A stretch of DNA of 64,000 nt. Origin: Eunapius fragilis (lineage: Eukaryota > Porifera > Demospongiae > Spongillida > Spongillidae). A program made the position numbers and the translations under genes. The stretch spans positions 4,489,791 through 4,553,790 of the forward strand of contig OY811978.1 in NCBI GenBank assembly GCA_963681505.1. The letters run 5' to 3'. Below the pieces are notes generated by a model that worked only from the letters and a program-made list of their open reading frames with translations, ran no database searches and was not told the DNA's origin. How positions within the stretch are numbered: position 1 is the stretch's first letter; each line of letters starts with the position of its first letter. Positions 11,706 to 20,989 of the stretch are shown here, one piece after another.

Positions 11706-12700
11706 TTTTTTTTTTTTTACGAAACATGAGGATGATGTACAACACACAAACACAATTATAAGTTATTTCACTAAGTTGATACTCCATGTACAACATTTAC
11801 AGTTTTAAGCTACACAATGTTACTAAACAAAAAACAATTCACTGAAACGAAGAAGGTGAGGAGACTAACATCCAGTTGCCATTGAACGGGACAGCAGAGC
11901 TCTGGCATTCGCTCTAACTAGGACCAGGTTTAACCTGCCATAGAGAGCCGAAGTGGCCTGGGACTTGCAACAATTTAATCTAATTGCCAGGCGCGCTGCA
12001 AGTCGAGAAAGGTTTGTCTGTGCTTCAGGACCCCAACATCCATAAACCTCAACTGCCAAAGGTACACACACACACCCAAGCTCTGAGCACTTTGTGTCAT
12101 TGCTGGCATGTTTTCTGTTTTCAGCCACCTGAGCAGTTGACCCACTTGTCACACTAGCTTCATGTAGAGTAATTGGAGTAAGCGGTGATGTGACAGTTAT
12201 GTCAAAAGCTGCAGGTTTTCCCAGAACCCAATTAGGAACAAGCACGTCAGCTGGCCTTGTACGTCGGGCATCATGTCCCAAACTACTTCCAACTTCCATT
12301 TGGCCACCAATACCCGCCTGCCTACAAGACTCAAAAAAACTATTCCGAACCTATTGTGGCGAGAGACCACGTCACCATTATATCGGCAAGTTAATGCATG
12401 GTGACCCAAGGGATCTAATGACAAGGTAAGACAACAAGGGCATTTCTCCCCACTGAATAGGTCAATCCCAAGCCACCATTTTATTGCAGTTTGGAACTCT
12501 GCAGATTCCAGATGTAGGTTGAGTCCAGGAGATGGCACAACTGAAAGCCACGAAGCAGCATGAGGGGATGCGACTGATAATAGCCGTGCCCTATTTGGCA
12601 GTGAAGAGGACTCAAAGAGTGCATGAAACTGACTATGTTCAATCCTACTAGAAAGCTCCTTCTGATTTTTGGGTGAAGTCAGCAATTCATCAGTAGAAGT
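11677..12700 (-). pseudogene. RLE retrotransposon, 5'-truncated copy C
   Basis: The minus-strand pieces 12,197-12,685 and 11,865-12,299 overlap in different frames because of a frameshift. They encode the CCHC knuckle, RPADVLVPNW and KPAAFDITVTSPL of the endonuclease, and the LVRANARALLSR terminus. The 3' UTR ends in an A run followed by about nine TAA units (11,676-11,719) that join directly to copy A. The 5' end is cut at 12,700 against the next TAA tract. Confidence 0.8.
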
Positions 12701-13840
12701 TATTATTATTATTATTATTATTTTTAAGTATAACTTTAATAATAATAATTATAGGAATGCTATCAAGATACATTAATAATAATATAGGAATACAATATTT
12801 AGGAGGAGAAACAACATGCATGAATTATTAATAAATCATGCTACAGTTCAATAAACTTTAAGATGGGAGCCACCTGGAAAGGATTGCTGTCGCATTTGCC
12901 CTCACCAGATGCAAGTTGAGCCTGCTATACAGGTCAGACAGCACAACTGACTTTGGTTTGCTCGATATGATGGCAAGACGGGAGGCAAGCATCTTAAACG
13001 AGTCCATGGCTTCCTTTCCCCAAGCACCATAGGACTCCGTGACCAGAAGTACACAATACCAGCCCAAAGCATTGCATTTGGGGTCATTCACAGTATGCTT
13101 TCGCTCTTCAGTGGACAAGGCGGCTGCCCCAGCTGACAATCCCGCTACTGAAACAATTTTGGGGTTTAGTGGTGATGTCACTGAAATATCAAAGGCAGCT
13201 GGTTTGCCAAGGGCCCAGTTGGGTAGCAAAATGTCTGCAGGGCGTGAATGGTCATGCTCAGATGTAAGATTGCTACCCATCTCCACCTTTACGCTCAAGT
13301 GGGCTCTACGGCAAGTCTCCGCCAACACATTGCGCAGCTAGTTGTGTCGGGTGACTACGTCTCCTCCTTATTTGCACGTTGTAGCATGATGACCAAGGGG
13401 ATCTAATGCACTGTTTGGGCATAAGGCACACAGAGAACCATTGGAGGTGTCCAAACCAAGCCACCACTTGACTGCTACCTGGAATACTGAGGGCTCAAGA
13501 TGAAGGCCGAGACCTTCAGAAGGGACTACAGTTAGCCATGAAGCAGCATGTGGGGATGAGACAGACAACAAACGAGCCTTTTCAGCAACAGAAGAAACGA
13601 TCAGGATGTTATTGAACTGATGGATGTCAATCTTGCTCGAAAGTTGATTTTGATGGACTGAAGTTGAAACTAAACCATCAGACTGAATTGCATCAGAAGG
13701 AGATACAGACTCATTGAATTTCTGTATTGCATCAGAGAGATGGTGGTTGGAAGGGGAGCCATAGCCAGAAGAGCATAAAGATGCAATGAATGCTGCAGGT
13801 GAGTGTAGGGACAGAGACCTCATGCCCAACCCTCCTCTGC
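12701..13840 (-). pseudogene. RLE retrotransposon, 5'-truncated copy D
   Basis: The frames 13,368-13,829 and 12,858-13,328 (minus) are separated by a stop. They carry the CCHC knuckle, RPADILLPNW, KPAAFDISVTSPL and the LVRANATAILSR terminus. Sequence differs clearly from copy A, so more than one subfamily is present. The 3' tail is a TTA/TAA tract at 12,701-12,722 joined to copy C. Confidence 0.8.
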
Positions 13841-13970
13841 TTATTATTATTATTATTTTTATTATTATTATTATTATATATATATTTTTAATTTTAATTA
13901 TTAATAATTATTCCAAATAACATTACAACATTAAACAGTAGCACGTATCAATAACATGAACAAAATGACT
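13841..13970 (-). mobile_element. 3'-UTR-only retrotransposon fragment
   Basis: The segment at 13,900-13,970 matches the 3' UTR of copy F (18,227-18,310), including CATTACAACATTAAACAGTA. It is preceded by a long TTA/TAT tract. This is a severely 5'-truncated insertion with no coding sequence. Confidence 0.65.
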
Positions 13971-13990
13971 TATTATTATTATTATTATTA

Positions 13991-14274
13991 CAAGTAAATA
14001 AAAACATTCTCTACGAGAAAGTTGGTGGGATATAGGATTTGATTATGACATTGGTGGTGTAAAAAGCAAGGAAACAAGGTCTTATCAGAAGGGAAAATGT
14101 CATAGTCCTATATTTAGCACATTTATAGGGCATGTGTTGTTTGTGTGCTAAATATAGGACTATGACATTTTCCCTTCTGATAAGACCTTGTTTCCTTGCT
14201 TTTTACACCACCAATGTCATAATCAAATCCTATATCCCACCAACTTTCTCGTAGAGAATGTTTTTATTTACTTG
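13991..14274. mobile_element. Foldback MITE, copy 2 (near-perfect hairpin)
   Basis: It begins CAAGTAAATAAAAACATTCT and ends with the exact inverse. Almost the whole 284 bp is a perfect palindrome with a short loop near 14,130. It sits between a TTA tract and a T-rich stretch. Near-perfect complementarity suggests a young copy. Confidence 0.85.
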
Positions 14275-14318
14275 TTTTCTTTATTTTTTTTTTCATACCA
14301 TTTAATTATACAAGACAT

Positions 14319-14451
14319 TAGTCTCGTACCCAGACCGTCTATGACGTAAGCGATTATCGCTGTAAATAGTATAATCACTACGTCCATACGTATGGACGTA
14401 GTGTTTACAGCGATAATCGCTTACGTCATAGACGGTCTGGGTACGAGACTA
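14319..14451. mobile_element. 133-bp palindromic MITE with 9-bp target duplication
   Basis: The ends read TAGTCTCGTACCCAGACCGT and its inverse, and the centre is CGTCCATACGTATGGACG. The flanks are ACAAGACAT on both sides (14,310-14,318 and 14,452-14,460), a clean 9-bp target duplication. A 9-bp duplication is typical of Mutator-like elements; the superfamily call is inference. Confidence 0.8.
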
Positions 14452-14474
14452 ACAAGACATAGGAGGCTGATAGT

Positions 14475-14863
14475 CGATTGTTTATCAAAGTATTATATTA
14501 TATAAAAGCGAGTCCTCCAGCCGATTCTGAAGCTATTGGTGAAATTTTCATCGCTTAGAAATGTTCCTGTCCTGAGTTATGCGTGGGCAAGAAGAAGGAG
14601 AAGAAGAAGAAGACGACCCGCCCCTTGTTCCGAGACTGGGTACGAGGACGGGCAGTACACTCTTGTTCTCAACAACCACGCGGTTCAGCGACATGAAACA
14701 AAAACGAAACTACTCATTTTTGACTTCTAGATCGATTGCTAAAACAAGCTACAAGATCCGATCGTCGGGAGTGTTGTTACAGACGGGTCGCGTTTTTTAA
14801 TGACATTCATAGTCGGGGTCAAATCCTATATGGAAGTTTCTAACGAAACTTCCGATTATTATT
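14475..14863. mobile_element. Non-autonomous DNA element remnant
   Basis: The segment has the layout of the element at 20,020-20,600 and 45,010-45,500: a GATTCTRAAGC-ATTGGT stretch, a triplet-rich middle (here AAG/GAC), CGCGTTTTTTAATGA and a GGTC-ATCCTATAT end. It looks like a diverged family member and has no transposase. Confidence 0.5.
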
Positions 14864-15884
14864 GACAACAGAATACAGTTACAGCAGGATAAAAGGACAA
14901 ACACAATTACATTATTTTAAGAATAACTAACTTACAATAGATGCCGCTAACAAACCTACAGTTCTTCTAACCAATCCGGACATTTTCTCTCCCCATGATG
15001 GCCCTAGCCACTGACCTCACCAGTGACATGTTGAAGTGGCCATAGATGTCACCCAGCATTTTGGGTTTGGGAATGGCCTGGCCGATGGCAAGTAGAGAGG
15101 CAAGACGGGGAAAAACACTCTGGGCCTCCTTCCCCCAGTTACCATATGTTTCTACAGCTAGGGGGATACATGTCCACCCCAACTCCTGGCATCTGGTGTC
15201 ATTGGCCACATGCTTTCTAAGTTCAGCAGCATAGGCTGCTGCTCCCACAGATGTACTGGCATTGTTGAGGGTTACTGGTGTAAGGGGTGAAGCAACAGTA
15301 CCGTCAAAGGCCGCAGGCTTTCCTCTGTCCCATCCCTGAACAAGGACATCCGCAGGGCGAGAGTTAACATGGTCCCTAGCTAAGCCATACCCAACTTCAA
15401 CCCTCACAGAAATTTGGGCCTGGCGGCAAAAGTTAGCAAAGATATCCCGCAAGTGATTGTGCCTTGCAACCACATCACCACCATGTCTGCAGGAGGCTGC
15501 ATGATGACCTAGAGGGTCAAGGGCAATATCAGGACAATGTGGACACAGAGAACCTCCAGAGGTGTCAAGACCCAACCACCATCTGAGTGCTATCTGACAT
15601 TCAGCAGAGTTAAGGTGCAGATCCAGACCAGTAGAAGGGATGACTGAGATCCAAGATCCCGCATGAGGGGCAGAAACAGAAAGGATCCGAGCCTTATTCA
15701 CTGGAGAGGAGGAAGATAACAGCGATTGGAAAACATGCATATCCAGCTTCTTAGACAGAGCTCTTTGTGGAGGCAGGTTGACCAGAACCTCCTCAGCTGT
15801 GATTGACTCATCAGGGGAAGCCAGAGTATTGAAGCGGGTCACAGCCTGAAGCATGTGTATGTTATCGGCACTACCAAATCCTGA
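14864..15884 (-). pseudogene. RLE retrotransposon, 5'-truncated copy B
   Basis: Frame 14,967-15,854 is open for 295 codons and nearly identical to copy A. It encodes the CCHC knuckle (residues about 117-135), RPADVLVQGW, the second acidic position FDGTV (FDITV in copy A) and the conserved C-terminus. The 5' end is cut at a TTA tract (15,885). Its 3' UTR, ending near TGTCAATAATAATCGG, is fuller than that of copy A. Confidence 0.8.
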
Positions 15885-16010
15885 TTATTATTATTATTAT
15901 TATTTTATTTGGATAATTATTATTGACAACAGAATACAGTTACAGCAGGATAAAAGGACAAACACAATAACATTATTATAAGTATAACTAACTTACAATA
16001 GATGCCGCTA
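15885..16010 (-). mobile_element. 3'-UTR-only retrotransposon fragment
   Basis: This matches the last ~110 bp of copy B's 3' UTR, including ACTTACAATAGATGCCGCTA and the GACAACAGAATACAG end. It is bounded by TTA tracts on both sides and has no coding sequence. Confidence 0.7.
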
Positions 16011-18224
16011 ATATTATTATTATTAATTATTTACTGTAGAGCAAGAAACAATAGTACACCACTCACAAGAACAAAGAACTAACTACACTACACTACACTA
16101 CACTACACTACACTACACCACACTACACTACACTACACTACACTACACTACACTACACTACACTACACTACACTACACTACACTACACTACACTACACTA
16201 CACTACACTACACTACACTACACTACACTACACTACACTACACTACACTACACTACACTACACTACACTACACTACACTACACTACACTACACTACACTA
16301 CACTACACTACACTACACTACACTACACTACACTACACTACACTACACTACACTACACTACACTACACTACACTACACTACACTACACTACACTACACTA
16401 CACTACACTACACTACACTACACTACACTACACACAAATGTCCTAAAGAACTACTACCCTGCCCATGATGGCCCTGGATGTTGATCTAACTAGAACCATG
16501 TTCATTCTGCTGTAGATATCAAACAGGGCAACGGATTTGGAGCGACCTTGGTGGATGGACAGTAAAGATGCCAGGCGTGAGAACACGTTTTGGGTCTCCT
16601 TCCTCCAATGCTCAAAGGTCTCTACGGCCAGTGGGATGCACACCCACCCCAGCTCCTGACACCTGGCATCATTGGTGGAATGTTTTCTACATTCTGCAGC
16701 ATGGGCTGCTGCCCCTGAGGAAGTACTGGCATCTCTTAAGATGGTAGGAGTGAGGGGTGAAGTGACCGTTATATCAAAGGCAGCAGGCTTGCCTCTATCC
16801 CAGCCCTGAACCAACACATCAGCTGGACGTGTGTTGATATGATCTCCAGATAGGCCATATCCCACTTCAACCCATACAGGCAGGTGAGCTCGGTGGCAGA
16901 GTTCGGCAAAGGTGTCCCTAAGGTGGTTGTGATGGGTGACCACATCTCCACCATGCCAACACGAGGTTGCATTGTGGCCAAGAGGGTCAAGTACGGCCCC
17001 AGGGCAGAAGTGGCAAGAAGAAGCAGTTGATGTGTTGAGGTCTAGCCACCATCTGATAGCCACTTGGCACTCTTCTGAATCTAGGTGCATGTTCAAGCCT
17101 ACAGAGGGGATGGCAGAGACCCAAGAACTTGCATGGGGGGGCAGATACTGACATCATGCGAGCTTTGTTGGCTGGTGAAGCAGAAGAAACTAGAGCTTGG
17201 AACATGTGGGTGTCAAGTTTAAAGGATAGGGCTTTCTGTTGAGGGCGAGTGTTAAGCACTGCCTCCACAGTAAAAGAATTCTGTGGAGAAACCTGGGTGT
17301 TAAAATGGGAAACAGCTTGCTGTAGGTGAATGTTGTCTGGGCTCCCTAAGTCTGAGGCTGCTAGTGAAGAGATAAAGGCAGCACATGAGTGAAGAGAGAG
17401 GAAGCGAAGGTCTAGCCCACCTAGCTTAGGGCAAAGTTGAGCTTGATGCCACTGAGTGTCAGGCACATCTACGTCTAGGCAAGAAGCAAAGCAATGTCTC
17501 ACCTCTTCATCAAACAGCTTTAGAGAGTCAGAGCAGAGGCTGGTAGGTGTGGTTCTAGCTAGATGAACAAACTTGCAATAACCACCACACATGCGGAGAA
17601 GTGAAATAGCAACGTGGAGGTCAACAGCAGAGACATCAGTTAAAGCTCTCAGCAAAGCCCTAAAATGGCTGCGTTTCTCAGCAAAGAATTGGGAACAGTA
17701 TATGAAGTCCCCAATTGGTGACCCCAGGATCTCCAAATTAGGAAGGATGGAGGACTTTACTGTATCTGGAAAATGGGAGTTGCCATTCTTGCTGAACATT
17801 TCACATTTGGAGAGATTGATGTGAAGCCCTAAATGTGGCCCCAGCTCTTCAATCAAATGCAGGGCACGCACTACTGCCGACCTCTCACCTGCGAGCACGC
17901 CATCATCCAGATACCACAAATTAAGACTTAGGTCAAAGCACCCGTCATCTGCTTCTATGCTGGACATAAGCTTACGAAGAACAAGAGCAAACAACATTGG
18001 GCCCAGCGGGTCCCCTTGCTGCACACCTGACTGTGAGCTGATTGTACCTTTGGGGTGCCACAGAATGGAGTGTGAATCATAGCACCATGACACCCAGGGC
18101 AGCAATTCAGGAAAGAAGAGACTGCACTCATCAAGGACAGCCTGTCTGGATACCCTATTGAACGCATTTGACATATCCACCTTGAAAACTGCAAAGTCTC
18201 CACTCTCCCAGTTATTTTCTATAT
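16011..18224 (-). pseudogene. RLE retrotransposon copy E with RT domain
   Basis: Frames 16,987-18,180 and 16,443-17,096 (minus) overlap at one frameshift. The upper frame starts inside the RT: DMSNAFNRVSRQAVLDE, then GVQQGDPLGPMLF, then YLDDG (near 17,905) in place of the common YADD. The lower frame has the CCHC knuckle, RPADVLVQGW and FDITVTSPL. The 5' end is cut in the RT at a TAT/TTA tract (18,224). The 3' UTR contains an expanded ACACT pentamer array. Confidence 0.85.
16081..16434. repeat. (ACACT)n pentamer array in retrotransposon 3' UTR
   Basis: About 70 almost perfect pentamers lie between the stop codon of copy E and its conserved 3' end. Copy G has the same array at the same place and copy H only a few units, so the array is an internal, unstable part of the element. 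Confidence 0.95.
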
Positions 18225-18721
18225 TATTATTATTATTAATAATAATTATTCAAAATAACATTACAACATTAAACAGTAGCACGTATCAATAACATGAACA
18301 AAATGACATCACTTGGGAGTCCTAAACTAAAGATTTTAACCCTCTGGGGTCTGGGTGCCGACACGGGAAAGTAAGGCCCTGGCTGCACAGCGAACCAAAG
18401 TGAGGTTCAGCCATTGGTAAATGCTGACCAAGGCTTTGGACTTACTGCAATGTAGCTGTAAGGCCAGCCGAGCTGCTACACGAGAGAAGGAGCCCCTGGC
18501 TTCTGTTCCCCAGCACCCATAGGTCTCGACGGCCAGTGGAATGCAAACCCACCCCAAGGCCCTGCACTTGGGGTCGTTGGAGATGTGTTTGCGCATCTCG
18601 GCCATCCGAGCTGCAGAACCACCAGTGACCTTCGCTTCGGGCAAAGAAATAGGGTTAAGCGGAGAGGTCACTGTGATGTCGAAAGCAGCTGGTTTGCCTG
18701 TGGACCAATTGGGCACCAGGT

Positions 18722-18722
<1 letters not shown>
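18225..18722 (-). pseudogene. RLE retrotransposon, 5'-truncated copy F
   Basis: The minus frame 18,336-18,716 encodes only the final part: NWSTGKPAAFDITVTSPLNP, the GCWGTEA motif and the LVRCAARALLSR end. It is cut within the endonuclease at a long TTA tract (18,724-18,768). It is the outermost member of the array. The bordering TTA tract is the one preserved without retrotransposons in the right arm (about 45,499-45,519). Confidence 0.75.
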
Positions 18723-18768
<46 letters not shown>

Positions 18769-18784
18769 CAGGAACTACGATAGT

Positions 18785-20019
18785 GGGAAAAGTCAAATAG
18801 TGAGGTATTGGGATGGATGAGAGCACGACTGTCTTTTGCAATCCTCAGAGCAACAAACCTTTGTCTGAGGGGCTCCCGCACCAAATGGAGGAGTGCATTT
18901 GGAATGGATGATGGAGCAGGGTTACCTAGTATCTCTGCCTGAACGTTATGCTTAAAAAGTTCTTGTCATTATCATTTTTATTTAATGTGACAAGGCTCGT
19001 CTCCTGTCTATCTCCTCTCCCCATGCCCTCTGTAGTACCATCTCCAGGCCTGGGTCTAAGCTTAGACCCCAACGAGCACCAAATGGCCATCAAGTGGTGA
19101 CTGGGGCTAAACACCTCACCTGGCTCACCTCCCTGTGCATTGTGTCCAGAACATCCCTTGGATCCCCTAGGTCACCATGCAATAACATGTAAGAGAGGTG
19201 GTGATGCTGTATCCAGGCACAACAAGCTCAGGGATGTAGTGCTTAAAACCTGCCATCATGCCTGCATCAGCGCCAAGGCAGAGGCCGGTAGTGGACTAAG
19301 ACATGAGCTTCAGAACACACGCCCTGCTGACATCCTAGCTTCCAATTGGCTCTGTGGCAAGCCTGCTGCCTTTGACCTTACTGTGGTGTCGCCGCTTAAC
19401 CCTACTCTTATCTCTGAAGTGGGTCGCACAGCAGGGTCAGCAGCGGTTGCTGCTGAGCTAAGGAAGCACTCTGCCAATGATGCCAAGTGTTCCGAGCTAG
19501 GGTGGACATGTATTCCCCTTGTGGCCGAGTCACATGGAGCCTGGGGCAACGAAGTGATGCAAGCTTTTTCACGGCTTGCATCATACCTTGCCACAAGGAC
19601 CAACTCCCCCAAGTCCAAGGTTGTCTGCAGCTTGTATGGCCACCTTAATTTGACTCTTGTGCGAGCCAATGCCCGAGCCCTCCTCTTACGGTGTGGCTGT
19701 TCCCTTCAGGAGGGGGATAGTTCCCCATTGTCACTTTCATAGCCAGTGTGTCTCAGTGTGTCTGGATATGTATGTATGTATTAATAATAGCATTCGTTAT
19801 TTAGTGCATTTATTCTGATTAGTGTATTCTGCTGCATCTTGTATTCCTGTTAATAATAAGAAAGCAATTATTAATGTGTAATATTATTATTGTTTTTGCA
19901 CCATATGTCTAAATGTATTATGTATTCTGTATATTACATTTATTGTATTTACTATTAGTTTTTAGTCTATGTGAGTATGATTGTGCTTTTTTATAATAAA
20001 TAAAGTATTTAATTTCCAC
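18785..20019 (+). pseudogene. RLE retrotransposon copy I, with 14-bp target duplication
   Basis: This copy is on the plus strand, opposite to the array. Frame 19,140-19,742 encodes the CCHC-linked DPLGHHAITC, RPADILASNW, KPAAFDLTVVSPLNP and LVRANARALLLR. The upstream part is out of frame or truncated. GGAACTACGATAGT occurs at 18,771-18,784 and 20,020-20,033 as a target duplication. The right arm has the same site once and empty (about 45,484-45,500). The 3' end has AATAAA signals near 19,995 but no TAA tail. Confidence 0.85.
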
Positions 20020-20700
20020 GGAACTACGATAGTAGTCCTATATAGGAGAATTGACCCGGGTCGTGAATATCATTTTAAAAACGCGACCAGCGTATAACTT
20101 GCATCCAATACAAGTCTAGCCAGCATCAGGAAGTATTGGTCGAGGGTTATCCGCCTATGCTTGAAGTTACTACCAAACGACGACCAGACAATACCATTGA
20201 AAGTGTAAAGCTCCTCAAAACATAGTATCCATGAATAACGGATAGTTTAGCTCTTTGTTCCTAGCGAACCAGAAGGCAAAGACAGTCATTTAAGTGTTTT
20301 GTTCCAGTCTTCAAACTGTTTGCTTCAAGAGAACAAAAAAGGTCGTGTTTTTCCTCGTCCCCAGGCCAGTTCTTCTCTGTCGTCGTCGTCGTCGTCGTCG
20401 TCGTCTAATTCTTCTCGCGCGAGTACAACTCGGGATATTTAAAGAGCGCAAGTTATACCAATCGCTTTAGAATCTCCTGGAAGGACATCTTCAGGTATCA
20501 GATATATGAATAAAGCATAAAACTGATATACGTAATCATTAGTACGTAATATGGAGTGGTAAACAACGAGAGGAATACCTCCAAAGTCGAGACGACGAGT
20601 TAGAATTCTCGACGGTAATTAAAGCGGGGGGGGAGGGAGGGGGGGGGGGGGGGGTGGCATGTGCTAGTATTAATAATCGATAAAAAAAATGATAATAAAA
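20020..20700. mobile_element. Non-autonomous DNA element with TCG microsatellite
   Basis: It begins GGAACTACGATAGT, runs through GACCCGGGTCGTGAATATCA and CGCGACCAGCGTATAACTTG, holds about eight TCG repeats (20,381-20,405) and ends in G-rich sequence near 20,655. The right arm carries the same element reversed at about 45,000-45,500. No transposase is visible. The boundaries are approximate. Confidence 0.55.
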
Positions 20701-20713
20701 AAATAGAGGAAAC

Positions 20714-20989
20714 AAGTAAAGAAAAACATTCTCTGACGAGAAAGTTGGTGGGATATAGGAATTGGAGGCAAAGGTGGTGTAAAAAGGAGGGGAACAAGGT
20801 TTTGAGAAAAGGGTAAATGAGACAAATTCCTATACGTGTAAATGTAACGAACCAAAAGAAGTGCTAAATATAGGATTTTTGTCTCATTACCCTTTTCCCA
20901 AAACCTTGTTCCCTTCCTTTTTACACCACCTTTGCCTCCAATTCCTATATCCCACCAACTTTCTCGTCAGAGAATGTTTTTCTTTACTT
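20714..20989. mobile_element. Foldback MITE, copy 3
   Basis: The ends are AAGTAAAGAAAAACATTCTC and its inverse, with the hairpin halves complementary through TAGCACTTCTTTTGGTTCG. Shared with the right arm (44,691-44,950), where one end is deleted. Confidence 0.8.

Noticed and set aside
19140..19742. A 200-codon intact host gene
   Set aside because: Its motifs are those of the retrotransposon endonuclease and it is bracketed by a 14-bp target duplication; it is truncated copy I.
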